64,000 nt of DNA from Arthrobacter sp. ISL-28 (GCF_018613875.1 NZ_JAGGPJ010000029.1:1-64000), one strand, 5' to 3'. Positions 9,162 to 18,378 are shown, counted from the stretch's first letter. The notes: generated from the letters alone by a model not told the origin. Translations and numbers: made by a program.

Positions 9162-10253
9162 TTAGTCTTTGGCGCGGACGTACGTGTCTTCGGGGACGTA
9201 GTACTTGACCGCTTCGGCGGGCGTGACCACCGTCGTGTCGATGTAGTTCGTCTTGTCCGGGCACTGAGTCTGGTCGCCCTTGAAGGCCGCGATTGCCATG
9301 CGCACTGCGGCAGCTCCCTGATCCCACGGCTGGTTGGATGCATCGGCCTGGAGTGGGCCCTTCGGGTTATCCACCATTTCCTTGATAGCTCCCATGCCGC
9401 CGTCGTAGCTGGCCATGATGATCCCGTCGCCCCAGAGGCCGGCCTGCTGCAGGCCCTGGACAATGCCACCATGCATGACGTCGCTCATGCTGTAGACGAC
9501 CTTGAGGTCGGGATTGGCGGTCGCGACGTCACGGATCGGAGCCAGAGCCTTGTCTGGTTTCCACTCCCCGTACTTGGTATCGAGCTTCACAGTGGTGACG
9601 CCGGGGTGCTTCTGCATGACACTGTTCCAGCCCGCCATAAAGCCATTGAACCGAAGGTCGCTCAGCACATCTCCCGGAAAGCCTCCGATGCCGACGATCT
9701 TGATCTTCCCCTTGTTCCCGTACTTCTCAAGTGCCCGCTGTGCAGCCACCTCGCCCGCAAGCGAACCGGTGTGCTCCTGATCCTCTGCGACATAGCAGAA
9801 CATGTCGGGAACCAGAGACTTGTCCACGCTTGAGTTGACGGTGACGACCGGGATGCCCGCATCCTTCAGCGCCTGAACCGAGGGGCCGACGCCGATTGGA
9901 TCGTTCGGGTTCATGACGACGACGTCCACGCCCTTCGTGATGAGGGTCTGCACGTCAGCGTTCTGCCGCACAGTGTCACCATTGGCATCAAGCAACTCGA
10001 GGCGAGCCCCGACCTTGCTTGCCTCGGCCTGGCCACCCTCGACGAGAGTCTTCCACCAGTCACTGCCGCTGATGCCGCGCTGGCTCCAGCCGATGACCAG
10101 CCCTTTGCCGGTTGCCTTCTCCCCCGCGTCGTCCGCGGCAGCGCCACCCTTGCAGCCAGCCACCCCGAGCGCGGCGACCGTCAGGATCGAGGCGCACAGG
10201 GCCGCTGTGGCGCGCCTTCTGTTCCGACCGATTCCAGTTGTAGTTCTCTGCAT
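9162..10253 (-). CDS. Sugar-binding lipoprotein of the ribose-type ABC importer
   Basis: Starting at the ATG at 10253 (GGGAG upstream) gives 363 residues with a basic N-terminus, a hydrophobic stretch and the lipobox LGVAGC (Cys34). The protein is therefore lipid-anchored outside the membrane. The body is a type-1 periplasmic binding protein (IGWSQRGISGSDWWK, then ITKGVDVVVMNPNDP). A longer reading to 10310 lacks a ribosome-binding site. It is the first gene of the importer operon, which continues with the ATPase at 7517-9091. A LacI-type half-palindrome lies 68 bp upstream. Confidence 0.92.
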   Translation of the reverse strand: MQRTTTGIGRNRRRATAALCASILTVAALGVAGCKGGAAADDAGEKATGKGLVIGWSQRGISGSDWWKTLVEGGQAEASKVGARLELLDANGDTVRQNADVQTLITKGVDVVVMNPNDPIGVGPSVQALKDAGIPVVTVNSSVDKSLVPDMFCYVAEDQEHTGSLAGEVAAQRALEKYGNKGKIKIVGIGGFPGDVLSDLRFNGFMAGWNSVMQKHPGVTTVKLDTKYGEWKPDKALAPIRDVATANPDLKVVYSMSDVMHGGIVQGLQQAGLWGDGIIMASYDGGMGAIKEMVDNPKGPLQADASNQPWDQGAAAVRMAIAAFKGDQTQCPDKTNYIDTTVVTPAEAVKYYVPEDTYVRAKD

Positions 10254-10320
10254 GAAAAACACTCCCTTGTGTTCGTTTCCGCCCCACCTGTGGGGCTCAC
10301 TGAGCAACAACGTTACAGGC

Positions 10321-10338
10321 TGAGTTAGCGCACTATCA
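10321..10338. promoter_or_regulatory. Degenerate LacI-type operator before the importer operon
   Basis: TGAGTTAGCGCACTATCA keeps one exact half (TGAGTTAGCGC) of the palindrome at 1681. It is 68 bp upstream of the binding-lipoprotein start, in the 277-bp region shared with the divergent LacI gene. Confidence 0.6.
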
Positions 10339-10455
10339 AGACCCTGATGAAAATATGTTGAAGATTGGATTCATGCTGGCGTTTCATCTCTCAAAAGCCG
10401 AGAATAAAGGGAACTATCCGACAGCGCCTAACCTCGGCGACATAGTAAGCCTGCT

Positions 10456-10471
10456 GAATTATCGCTAACTC
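10456..10471. promoter_or_regulatory. Second LacI-type half-site in the divergent region
   Basis: GAATTATCGCTAACTC contains the CGCTAACTC half of the 1681 palindrome. It is 60 bp before the LacI gene at 10531 and about 118 bp from the site at 10321 (near 11 helical turns), an arrangement that would allow looping and autoregulation. Confidence 0.5.
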
Positions 10472-10530
10472 GGAGGAAACCTTCTTCTCGCGCATGCCGT
10501 CGAAACGGCACCGGCACCAAGGCAGGACAC

Positions 10531-11664
10531 ATGTGCTCAGATCTGATTGGCCAGAATCGGTTGTGGGAGCAACCCGGGCGACCTGAAACGACGTCAAGCG
10601 GCCGATTCCCCAAGGACGCCGGAACGAAAAACGCTGTCACCAGCGCTGCTGAGACAACCATCAACCGTGTATCGATAGTGGACGTCGCGGTGCTGGCAGG
10701 AGTCTCGACCCAGACTGTGTCCCGCGTTACAAACGGGAGCCCCGACGTCCGGGGAAGTACCAGGGATCAGGTTGTGGCTGCGATGAACGAGTTGGGATAC
10801 CGGCCCAACAGTGCCGCCCGGGCGCTGAAGCGCGGCAGCTTCCGGACCATTGGCGTCATCACCTTCTCCCTCTCCTCGATCGGCAACATGCGCACCCTGG
10901 AGGCCATCGCCCTGCATGCCGCGCGGCAGGACTTCGCCATCACACTCATCCCGGTCACCGCCCGCACCCAAGCCGGCATCCAGGGTGCGTTCTCCCGCAT
11001 GGGCGAACTCGCCGTCGACGCCGTCATCGCCATCATGGAAATCCACCTCCTCGACGCCGCCGCCGTCACCATTCCCCCTGGGGTCAAGGTCGTCGTCGTC
11101 GACTCCGATGCGGGCCAGCGGTACAGCGTGGTGGACGCCGACCAGGCCGACGGCGCCCACAAGGCAGTCCAGCACCTCCTGGACCTGGGCCACCACACCG
11201 TCTGGCATGTCGCCGGCCCCGAAGAATCCTTCGCCAGTGAACGCCGCGCCGCCGCCTGGCGGGCCACCCTCACCGGCAACGGCAGGACCGTCCCGCCCGT
11301 GATCCGGGGCGACTGGTCCGCCGACTCAGGCTACGCCGCCGGTCTCCGGCTCGCCGACGAGGCCGGCTGCACCGCCGTCTTCGCCGCCAACGACCACATG
11401 GCCCTGGGCGTGCTCCGTGCCTTCCGAGAAAAGGGAAAATCCGTCCCTGAAGACATCAGCCTCGTTGGCTTCGACGACGTCCCGGAAGCCTCCTCCTACA
11501 CACCCCCGCTCACCACGGTCCACCAGAACTACACCGATATCGGCAACAAATGCGTCGACAACGTCCTCCAGCAAATCCGCACCAACACCACCGAACCCGG
11601 CATCACCCTCGTTCCCACTCAACTCGTCCTCCGCCAAAGCACCGCCCCCGGGCCGCGGCGCTAG
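10531..11664 (+). CDS. LacI-family transcriptional repressor, divergent from the sugar importer
   Basis: The helix-turn-helix VSIVDVAVLAGVSTQTVSRV begins near residue 47, so the protein has an N-terminal extension of about 45 residues unusual for LacI. The ATG at 10531 has AAGG/AGGA upstream, while no better internal ATG exists; a GTG at 10678 would be too short. The effector domain ends ITLVPTQLVLRQST. Its divergent position and the operators between the genes make it the likely local repressor of the importer operon. It is clearly related to the LacI at 1833-2912 (both share the HLLDLGH and WHV-GP wording). Confidence 0.87.
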   Translation: MCSDLIGQNRLWEQPGRPETTSSGRFPKDAGTKNAVTSAAETTINRVSIVDVAVLAGVSTQTVSRVTNGSPDVRGSTRDQVVAAMNELGYRPNSAARALKRGSFRTIGVITFSLSSIGNMRTLEAIALHAARQDFAITLIPVTARTQAGIQGAFSRMGELAVDAVIAIMEIHLLDAAAVTIPPGVKVVVVDSDAGQRYSVVDADQADGAHKAVQHLLDLGHHTVWHVAGPEESFASERRAAAWRATLTGNGRTVPPVIRGDWSADSGYAAGLRLADEAGCTAVFAANDHMALGVLRAFREKGKSVPEDISLVGFDDVPEASSYTPPLTTVHQNYTDIGNKCVDNVLQQIRTNTTEPGITLVPTQLVLRQSTAPGPRR

Positions 11665-11683
11665 AACCAGGCCAAATCATGCA

Positions 11684-11721
11684 GTTGCTCATGACAGCTG
11701 CCATGAACTGTCATGAGCAAC
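11684..11721. terminator. Bidirectional terminator hairpin
   Basis: A perfect 14-bp inverted repeat (GTTGCTCATGACAG and its complement) surrounds a 10-base loop. It lies 20 bp after the LacI stop, between two convergent genes, and would end transcription from both sides. Confidence 0.75.
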
Positions 11722-11807
11722 GAGCGACCAAGAAGCCGCCACAGAGCCACTCGCCCAACTCGAAACAAGTCATGTTGGGACACACCCTGCACCTACGGCA
11801 TCAACGG

Positions 11808-12488
11808 TCAGAGCGACGCCCCTCCGCAGATGACGTAGTTTTGGCCGGTGATGGATTTGCCCTGGGCCCCGAGAAGGAATGCGGCGAGCGCAGCGACGTC
11901 CTCAGGATCAACCAGGGCGCCAAGGGCCGGCATCCGGACAGGGGTAGCAGCCCGCCCCGGGTCGTTCAGCATCGGGGTGTCCGTCGGGCCCGGGGACAGC
12001 ACATTGACGGTGATCCTTCGCGGCGCGAGTTCCTGAGCCCAGGTCCGTCCCAACCCCATCAACGCGGCTTTGGTTGCGGCGTACTGGCTCTTGCCCGGCG
12101 ACCCCGTGGAGGTGCGGCTGCCCAGCAGCACCACGCGGCCGCCGTCGGGCATGGAGGGCACCAGGGCGTTGGCCAGCACACTGGCGGCACCCACGTGAAC
12201 GGCGAACATGCCCTCAAGCGCGGAAGGGTCAAGGTCACCTAGTGCCGCCGTCCGCTGGAACCCTGCAGCGTGGACCAGCGCATTGACGGGGTCGAGTCCC
12301 GCCACCGAGTCTGCCAGGGATCGGGGGTCGGCGAGGTCGGCGCGCAGCCACTCGAACTTTCCGTCCAGGGACGTTTCGCTCCTGCTCAGCCCGGTCACGG
12401 CCCATCCGTCGGCCAGCAGCCTGCGAGTGATGGCGTTGCCGATTCCCGAGCTGCACCCTGTTACTACCGCGCGCTGCTCAGCCGGCAT
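11808..12488 (-). CDS. Short-chain dehydrogenase/reductase (SDR)
   Basis: From the ATG at 12488 the protein has 226 residues with the classical SDR parts: the glycine-rich TGCSSGIG near residue 10, NALVHAAG, an active-site serine in LLGSRTSTG, and YAATK as the YxxxK pair. It uses NAD(P) to interconvert an alcohol and a ketone. Its start overlaps the end of the BNR-protein gene by 11 bp, suggesting translational coupling. A longer reading to 12593 would overlap that gene further and lacks support. It likely oxidises or reduces the product of the BNR enzyme. Confidence 0.88.
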   Translation of the reverse strand: MPAEQRAVVTGCSSGIGNAITRRLLADGWAVTGLSRSETSLDGKFEWLRADLADPRSLADSVAGLDPVNALVHAAGFQRTAALGDLDPSALEGMFAVHVGAASVLANALVPSMPDGGRVVLLGSRTSTGSPGKSQYAATKAALMGLGRTWAQELAPRRITVNVLSPGPTDTPMLNDPGRAATPVRMPALGALVDPEDVAALAAFLLGAQGKSITGQNYVICGGASL

Positions 12489-13743
12489 TGGCGCGGCTCG
12501 CTTCGGCTTCTCCCGGGGTCTCGGTGCCGTCGTAGGCCCACTGGGGGTCAACCCGGACGAACTTGATGGCCTGCCGGAAGTAGGTGTAGGCAATGTTCAG
12601 GGAACCGTCGGGGCCCTGGTGGATGGACGGGTAGGAGTACTCGCGGTTGAGCCCGTCCCGGGAGTTGTTGGAAAGGCAGTAGCCATCCCCCACATCCAGG
12701 TTCCGGCGGATCGGCCAAGAACGTCCCGAATCCTCGGAGATAGCCAGCGTCATGGGAGAGCGCGGCGTTCCCCAGAAGGCGCGGCGCCTGTCGCCGTCGG
12801 ACGCCGCACCGCCGAGAGCGGGCTCGGCGAGCTGGCCCTGCTCCTCGGCCAGGCCGTCGTCGTCAATTTCGTCGTAAAGGGACAGCCGGCGCTCGGTTTT
12901 TTCCTCTGCCCGGCTGTGGTTATAGACAAGGGCCAGTCGTCCGTCGGAGAGCGCGGTGAACTGGATGGAGGAGTTGTTGTTGGGCAGCTCGGTGGGAACG
13001 GGCTCGCTCCAGGTGGTGCCGTCGTCGGTGGAGCGGGATTCGTAGATTGAGTCGGCCCAGCGGCTGCGGAACAGGGCCAGCAGTGACCCGTCGGCCAGCG
13101 GCTGGATGTTCATGTGGACGCAGCCCAGGCTGCCCGGCAGGACGGTTTCGGTCCAGGTCGCGCCGCCGTCATCGGAAATCATCACGGCGCTGTCGTCGCT
13201 GTTGCCCACCCACTTTTCGCCCGGGGTGGTGATGCAGCGGAAGATCGGCACAATCAGGCGGCCGGACGGCAGCACCACCGGAAGTTGACGGACGAACACG
13301 CCGCCCGTTCCGTTCGCGGGGAACAGCGTTTCTACCTCTCCCCAGGTGCGGCCGCTGTCCGGGGAAATACGACGGCGGACCTCGGCGGTGTCCTGGTTAC
13401 CCGCCTTCTGCGCGGTATACAGAAGCCACAGTGCTCCATCGGGAGCGGTAAACAGGATGGGATTTTGCTCGGAGCGGGCGGAGTCGTCGGAGAGCTGCCG
13501 GGCTTCGGACCACTGGCTGCTGCCCGACTCCAGGGTGGAGAACCAAATGGAGATGTCCGGCACTCCTTCCTGGGTCCCGCCGAACCATACGCAGCCCAGC
13601 CTGCCGTCCGGCAGGGTGAGGAGGTTCGCGGCGTGGCTCTGCACAGTGGGGGCGGGCAGGTAGGCGAAGTCGGCGCCGTCCGCCCTCTTGACGACCCCGT
13701 CCGGGGTGATGATGCTGTAGGCGTCGGTGGCGGTGTTCTGCAT
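12478..13743 (-). CDS. BNR/sialidase-fold protein, cytoplasmic
   Basis: The 421-residue protein has four Asp-box repeats (S-x-D-x-G-x-x-W): SPDSGRTWGE, SDDGGATWTE, STDDGTTWSE and SEDSGRSWPI, indicating a six-bladed beta-propeller of the sialidase superfamily (BNR_2-like). There is no signal peptide, so it acts inside the cell, after uptake. The gene lies in an operon with an aldolase, AKR, SDR and an importer, so it probably cleaves a small imported glycoside. True sialidase activity is doubtful because no sialic acid genes (neuraminate lyase, epimerase) are nearby. Other sialidase-fold enzymes are lyases, which is an alternative. Confidence 0.8.
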   Translation of the reverse strand: MQNTATDAYSIITPDGVVKRADGADFAYLPAPTVQSHAANLLTLPDGRLGCVWFGGTQEGVPDISIWFSTLESGSSQWSEARQLSDDSARSEQNPILFTAPDGALWLLYTAQKAGNQDTAEVRRRISPDSGRTWGEVETLFPANGTGGVFVRQLPVVLPSGRLIVPIFRCITTPGEKWVGNSDDSAVMISDDGGATWTETVLPGSLGCVHMNIQPLADGSLLALFRSRWADSIYESRSTDDGTTWSEPVPTELPNNNSSIQFTALSDGRLALVYNHSRAEEKTERRLSLYDEIDDDGLAEEQGQLAEPALGGAASDGDRRRAFWGTPRSPMTLAISEDSGRSWPIRRNLDVGDGYCLSNNSRDGLNREYSYPSIHQGPDGSLNIAYTYFRQAIKFVRVDPQWAYDGTETPGEAEASRANAG

Positions 13744-13746
13744 GGT

Positions 13747-14538
13747 TCAGTCCTTGGTGGGTGCGGCGTCGAGGTGGGCAGCGTCGAGGTGGGATTTCGC
13801 GATCTGTTCCAGATGGGTCAGATCGGAAGCGACGGTGGCGAAGGTATAGCCCTGGCTTAGCCGTTGCGCGGCCACTGTCCCTGCAGGCGTGTGGATGCCG
13901 GCGGCGATGCCGGCGGACGCGGCCGCTTCGGCGATGCTTTCGAGCGCGGCGTTGAACTCGGCTTCAACGGCGGGGTCAGCCGGGAACGCACCGCCGACGG
14001 CGATGGATAGGTCCGACGGTCCCACGTAGATGCCGTCAAGGCCGGGCGTCGCGCAGATCTCCTTGACGTTGGCCAGCCCGTCCGGCGTCTCGATCATGGC
14101 GAACACCAGCGTGGCGGCGTTGGCGTCGGCAGGCTTCGGCCCGATGCGCAAGGCCGAGCGCATGGGTCCATAGGAGCGGCCGCCCATGGGTGGGTACTTG
14201 GCGGCGGCAACTGCGGCGGCCGCGTCCGCTGCTGTGTTGATGAGGGGCACGATGACCCCGACTGCGCCGGCGTCGAGGGCCTTGCCGATGGCGGTGAGGT
14301 TGTTGTCCTCCACCCGGACCATGCCGACGGCGGTGTGCCCGGCATCGACGGCCATCAGCCCGTTCAGCACGCCCGAGTAGCCGAGCAGTCCGTGCTGGGC
14401 GTCCAGGGCCACATAGTCATAGCCGAGCCGGCTGATGCGTTCGGTGGCCACGGGCGCGTCCAGCACCGTCCAGTAGCCGACAGCCTCCTCCCGGGCACGG
14501 ATCTTGCGGGCGAATTCGAGGGCCAGTTCGGATGTCAT
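13747..14538 (-). CDS. HpcH/HpaI-family aldolase
   Basis: The 263-residue protein matches class II 2-keto-3-deoxy-sugar-acid aldolases. It has DAQHG with the catalytic His49, Arg75 in VRVEDN, a metal-binding Glu in MIET and a metal-binding Asp in GPSDLSIA. The family splits or condenses 2-oxo-3-deoxy acids to pyruvate (or a related oxo acid) and an aldehyde. Only 3 bp separate it from the BNR gene. It is probably a degradative step for a deoxy-keto acid made from the imported sugar. Confidence 0.9.
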   Translation of the reverse strand: MTSELALEFARKIRAREEAVGYWTVLDAPVATERISRLGYDYVALDAQHGLLGYSGVLNGLMAVDAGHTAVGMVRVEDNNLTAIGKALDAGAVGVIVPLINTAADAAAAVAAAKYPPMGGRSYGPMRSALRIGPKPADANAATLVFAMIETPDGLANVKEICATPGLDGIYVGPSDLSIAVGGAFPADPAVEAEFNAALESIAEAAASAGIAAGIHTPAGTVAAQRLSQGYTFATVASDLTHLEQIAKSHLDAAHLDAAPTKD

Positions 14539-14629
14539 GCGGATCTTCTACCTTCAGTTCTGCTGTTCGGATGGACGGCGTGGGCCGGGTGTTCTTTGGC
14601 CGATGTTCGAGGAGGCTTTCCGGGAAGCG

Positions 14630-15619
14630 TCAGCGGTTGTAAGCGGGCATGGGGCCGCGGAGCCCGGCACCGACGGCGTCGCAGGCTTCCACGACGTCGG
14701 CCGGCAGCGGCCCGTTGGCCACGGCGGCGATGTTGGAACGAAGCTGTTCCACCTTGGACCCGCCCAGCAGCATGGACCCCACGCCGTCACGGTAGGCGAG
14801 CCAGCGGAGTGACATTTCGGCCAGCGTCATGCCGGCGTCCTGCGCGATCCGGGAAAGCTCCTCGATGGCGTCGAACAGCTGTCGGTCCCAGTACCGCTGC
14901 GTGTACATCGCTGCGAGTTTGGAGTCGCCGTAGCGGCCCTCGGTGGGCTTGGCGTCGAAGCTGTGCTTGCCGGTGAGCAGCCCGCCGCCCAGCGGGTTGT
15001 AGACCATGGTGTGGACGTTGTGGGTGGCGGCAAACTCGAGGTACTCCTCTTCCAGCCGGCGAGCCACCAGGTTGTACAGCTGCTGTGCGACGACGGGCTG
15101 CGGCGCCCCCACTTCACGCGCCACATGGATGACGTCGGCGATCTGCCAGGCGGCGAAGTTGGAGACGCCCAGGGCGCCGATCTTCCCTTCTGCGGCGAGC
15201 TCGGTCACGGTGCGCAGCGTCTCATGCAGTGGCGTGGCGCGGTCCGGCTGGTGCAGGTAGAACAGGTCGATGCTGTCCACTCCGAGCCGACGAAGGCTTC
15301 CTTCCACGCTGTTACGCAGCCCGGCGGCGGACAGCGGGGAGTTTTGGCCGTGGTCCGGGTGCGGCATTCCGGCCTTGGAGGCGAGGATGACGTCGTGGCG
15401 ACGCTCCTTCAGGAGGCGGGAAAGCATCTCCTCGGTGGTGCCCCCCGCGTAGGCGTTGGCGGTGTCGATGGTGGTGATGCCAGCGTCGAGCGCTTCCTCC
15501 ACCATCCGCCCCGCGGTGGCCTCGTCGACTGTGTCGCCGAACGTCATGGTTCCCAGGACAAGCCGGGAGATGGGGAGTTTCAGGCCGTCCACGTGGGCGC
15601 CGTCGGGCTGCTTGCTCAT
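14630..15619 (-). CDS. Aldo/keto reductase
   Basis: The 329-residue AKR has Asp52 and Tyr57 in IDTANAYAGG, Lys82 in ILASKAG and a His in YLHQPD, so the tetrad is complete. It is of the YdhF/Tas-like barrel type that reduces aldehydes or keto sugars with NADPH. The gene sits between the aldolase and the importer genes and is co-directional. A second AKR in the window (5425-6375) belongs to the other sugar locus, and the two are only distantly alike. Confidence 0.85.
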   Translation of the reverse strand: MSKQPDGAHVDGLKLPISRLVLGTMTFGDTVDEATAGRMVEEALDAGITTIDTANAYAGGTTEEMLSRLLKERRHDVILASKAGMPHPDHGQNSPLSAAGLRNSVEGSLRRLGVDSIDLFYLHQPDRATPLHETLRTVTELAAEGKIGALGVSNFAAWQIADVIHVAREVGAPQPVVAQQLYNLVARRLEEEYLEFAATHNVHTMVYNPLGGGLLTGKHSFDAKPTEGRYGDSKLAAMYTQRYWDRQLFDAIEELSRIAQDAGMTLAEMSLRWLAYRDGVGSMLLGGSKVEQLRSNIAAVANGPLPADVVEACDAVGAGLRGPMPAYNR

Positions 15620-15679
15620 GCGTTAATTCCTCGTCGTTGTTGTGTTAGTAAGGGGCGGGTGCCTCTAACGTGGCTGGGC

Positions 15680-16513
15680 CTAGCCTGGCTGGTTGGCGAG
15701 CGCCAGAGAGCGGACAAGGTGCCGGGGCTTGAGGCCCTGCATAGTGGAGGGGTCCAGGGCCGCGCGGCGGAGTTTGCGCGTGTAGTCCTCCTTGGGGGCG
15801 GTCAGGACGGACGCGGTGGAGCCGTGTTCCACCAGCTTGCCGCGCTGCATCACCATGACGCTATCGCTGATTTCCTGCACCACGCCAAGGTTGTGCGAGA
15901 TGAACACGTACGTGATTCCAGTTTCATCCTGGATGGACTTCAGCAGCCGCAGCACCTGCGCCTGCACGGACACGTCCAGGGCGCTGGTGGCCTCGTCACA
16001 GACCAGCAGTTCGGGCTTGGACGCGAGCGCCCGGGCAATCCCGATGCGCTGGCGCTGGCCACCCGAGAACTCGGACGGGTGCTTGTCCAGGGACCGGACG
16101 GGCAAGCCCACCTGGTCGATCAGCTCGGCGGCAGCCTTGTGCCGTTCCGCTTTGGAGCGGACGCCCTGCAGCTTCAGCGGCTCGGCTACGATCTCCTGCG
16201 CGGTCATGTGTGGGTCCAGTGAGCCGTACGGGTCCTGGAACACCATCTGGAACTTGGAACGGAGCGGCCGCAGCTTCGCCTCGCTCATGCCAGCGATGTC
16301 GGTCCCGTCCAGCTCGATGCTCCCGCTGGTGGGGGTAACCAGCCGCATGAGTGCCTTGGCCACCGTGGACTTGCCGCAGCCGGATTCGCCCACGACGGCG
16401 ATCGTCTTGCCCTTGTCCACGGAGAACGAGACGTCGTCCACGGCGCGGAAGGTGCCGCCGGGAACGTGGTAGTCCACCACGAGGTTTTCGACGGCGAGGA
16501 ACGGCTTAGTCAT
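15680..16513 (-). CDS. ABC importer ATPase, OppF/DppF-type
   Basis: The 277-residue ATPase has Walker A GESGCGKST, the signature FSGGQRQRIGIARAL and Walker B LLVCDEATSALD. The C-terminal tail ALDPSTMQGLKPRHLVRSLALAN is the extension of oligopeptide-type importers. It overlaps the next ATPase gene by 8 bp. It forms a heterodimer with the product of 16506-17447. Confidence 0.92.
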   Translation of the reverse strand: MTKPFLAVENLVVDYHVPGGTFRAVDDVSFSVDKGKTIAVVGESGCGKSTVAKALMRLVTPTSGSIELDGTDIAGMSEAKLRPLRSKFQMVFQDPYGSLDPHMTAQEIVAEPLKLQGVRSKAERHKAAAELIDQVGLPVRSLDKHPSEFSGGQRQRIGIARALASKPELLVCDEATSALDVSVQAQVLRLLKSIQDETGITYVFISHNLGVVQEISDSVMVMQRGKLVEHGSTASVLTAPKEDYTRKLRRAALDPSTMQGLKPRHLVRSLALANQPG

Positions 16514-17447
16514 GGCTTGCTCCGGTCTGGGTGAGGGCGGAATCGGTGGCCGGGTCAGCGGTGGCCGGGTAGGCGTGCGAGCCGCGGGCAGCAGCCGGGG
16601 CGGCAGCAGGTGTTTCGTCCCACGGTCCGAGGACGGGCACGGCGGCCAGGAGGTTCCGGGTGTATTCGGTGGCGGGGTGGTCCACGATCTGCTGGACCTC
16701 GCCGGACTCCACGAACGAGCCGTCCTTCATCACGTGGATGCGGTCCGAGATGAGCCGGGCCACGCCCAGGTCGTGGGTGATCATCAGGATGCCGATGCCG
16801 CGCTGCTCCTGCAGTTCCAGGAGCAGGTCCAGGATGCCGCCCTGGACAGTGACGTCCAGGGCCGATGTCGGCTCGTCGGCCACCAGCAGCTGCGGCTCGC
16901 TGGCCAGGGCGATGGCAATCAGCACGCGCTGCAGCATGCCGCCGGAAAGCTGGTGCGGGTACTTCTTCAGCTGCTTTTCCGGGGTTGGGATGTGCACCTG
17001 CTCCAGGAGTCGGACGGCCCGGGCCTGCAGGGCACCCTTATCCTTGGCAGAGGCGGCACCGGCAATGCGGATGGCCTCGAAGAGCTGGCTGCCGACCGAG
17101 TGGACCGGGCTCAGCGCCGTCATCGGATCCTGCGGGATCAGCGCCAGCGTCTTGCCGCGCACCTTGTCGATGGCCTTGGGGTCGGCGGTGACGTCGACGC
17201 CGTCGATCAGCACGGTGCCGGAAAGCACTGCCAGGTCCTCGGGCAGAAGGCGGAGGATGCCCATCGCCGTCGTCGATTTGCCGGAACCGGACTCGCCGAT
17301 GATGGTGACCGTCTCACCGCGATGGATGCTGAAGCTGACGGAGTCAACGGCCCGGATGATGCCGGCGTCGGTGATCAGTTCCACCTGGAAGTCGCGGACC
17401 TCGAGGAACGGCTGTTCCTGAGGCTTGGTTTGGGGTAGTGCGGTCAT
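16506..17447 (-). CDS. ABC importer ATPase, OppD/DppD-type
   Basis: From the ATG at 17447 the protein has 313 residues, with Walker A GESGSGKST, signature LSGGMLQRVLIAIALA and Walker B LLVADEPTSALD. The permease stop codon lies 1 bp upstream, which supports this start over a longer reading to 17492. It pairs with the OppF-type ATPase. Confidence 0.92.
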   Translation of the reverse strand: MTALPQTKPQEQPFLEVRDFQVELITDAGIIRAVDSVSFSIHRGETVTIIGESGSGKSTTAMGILRLLPEDLAVLSGTVLIDGVDVTADPKAIDKVRGKTLALIPQDPMTALSPVHSVGSQLFEAIRIAGAASAKDKGALQARAVRLLEQVHIPTPEKQLKKYPHQLSGGMLQRVLIAIALASEPQLLVADEPTSALDVTVQGGILDLLLELQEQRGIGILMITHDLGVARLISDRIHVMKDGSFVESGEVQQIVDHPATEYTRNLLAAVPVLGPWDETPAAAPAAARGSHAYPATADPATDSALTQTGASHD

Positions 17448-17448
17448 G

Positions 17449-18378
17449 TCAGGCACCCTTCTTCTTGCGGCGGGGACGGTCGCGGAGGCCATCGCCCAGC
17501 AGGTTTACGCCCACCACCATGAGCACGATCACGAGGCCGGGCAGGGTGACCATCCACCAGGAGGTGGTGATGTAGTCCTGGCCGTCGGAGATGATGCGGC
17601 CCCAGGTGGCGAAGGGGCGCTGCGGGCCGGCACCGAGGAAGCTGAGCGCGCTTTCGAGCAGCACGGCCTGGGCCAGCAGGAGCAGGACCACCAGCGTCGC
17701 CTGCTTGATCACGTTCGGGATGATGTGCTGGATGAGGATCTGGATCCGGTGCAGGCCGAGGATCCTGGCGGCGGAGACGTAGGGTTTTTCGCGTTCCACC
17801 AGCACCATGGAGCGGGTCAGCCTCGCCACTTCCGGCCATTGGGCGATGGCGATCACGAAGGTGATCACCGGGATGGAGGGGCCGAACAGGGCCACCACCA
17901 GCAGCAGCATCATCAGCAGCGGCAGGGACATCTGCGCCTCGAGGAGGCGCGAGACGATCGTGTCCACCCAGCCGCCGAAGTAGCCAGCTGCCGCCCCGAG
18001 GATAATGCCGATGGCGCCGGAGACCAGTACTGCGAGCAGGCCGATGGTCAGGGAGACCTGGCCGCCGTGCAGCACGCGGGATAGGAGGTCGCGGCCCAGC
18101 TGGTCCGTGCCGAACAGGTGGCCGTCGGTGAACGGCGGCAGGCGCCGGGCGGCGAGGTCCTGGAAGTTGGCGTCCGGCAGGGGAAGTACCTGGGCCAGCA
18201 GAATGGGGATGATGACCAGCAGGGTGCAGACGGTGCCCACGATGAGCTTCCACTTGGCGGCGTTCCGACGGCGGGTGGCACCTGCCTTGGCGATGTCCGC
18301 CTTGGTGACGGCGCTGGGGCTGGGCTGGCGGGCGGGCAGCCCGGCGGCGGTAGGCGTTGCGGTGTCGCTGAGGCTCAT
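17449..18378 (-). CDS. ABC importer permease, OppC/DppC-type
   Basis: The 309-residue membrane protein has an N-terminal segment (LIVGTVCTLLVIIPILLAQVL), the OppC phrase HLFGTDQLGRDLLSRVLHG, and four to five further helices with the EAA loop around ESALSFLGAGPQRPFATWG. It overlaps the upstream permease gene by 4 bp (ATGA), typical for coupled subunits. Confidence 0.93.
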   Translation of the reverse strand: MSLSDTATPTAAGLPARQPSPSAVTKADIAKAGATRRRNAAKWKLIVGTVCTLLVIIPILLAQVLPLPDANFQDLAARRLPPFTDGHLFGTDQLGRDLLSRVLHGGQVSLTIGLLAVLVSGAIGIILGAAAGYFGGWVDTIVSRLLEAQMSLPLLMMLLLVVALFGPSIPVITFVIAIAQWPEVARLTRSMVLVEREKPYVSAARILGLHRIQILIQHIIPNVIKQATLVVLLLLAQAVLLESALSFLGAGPQRPFATWGRIISDGQDYITTSWWMVTLPGLVIVLMVVGVNLLGDGLRDRPRRKKKGA

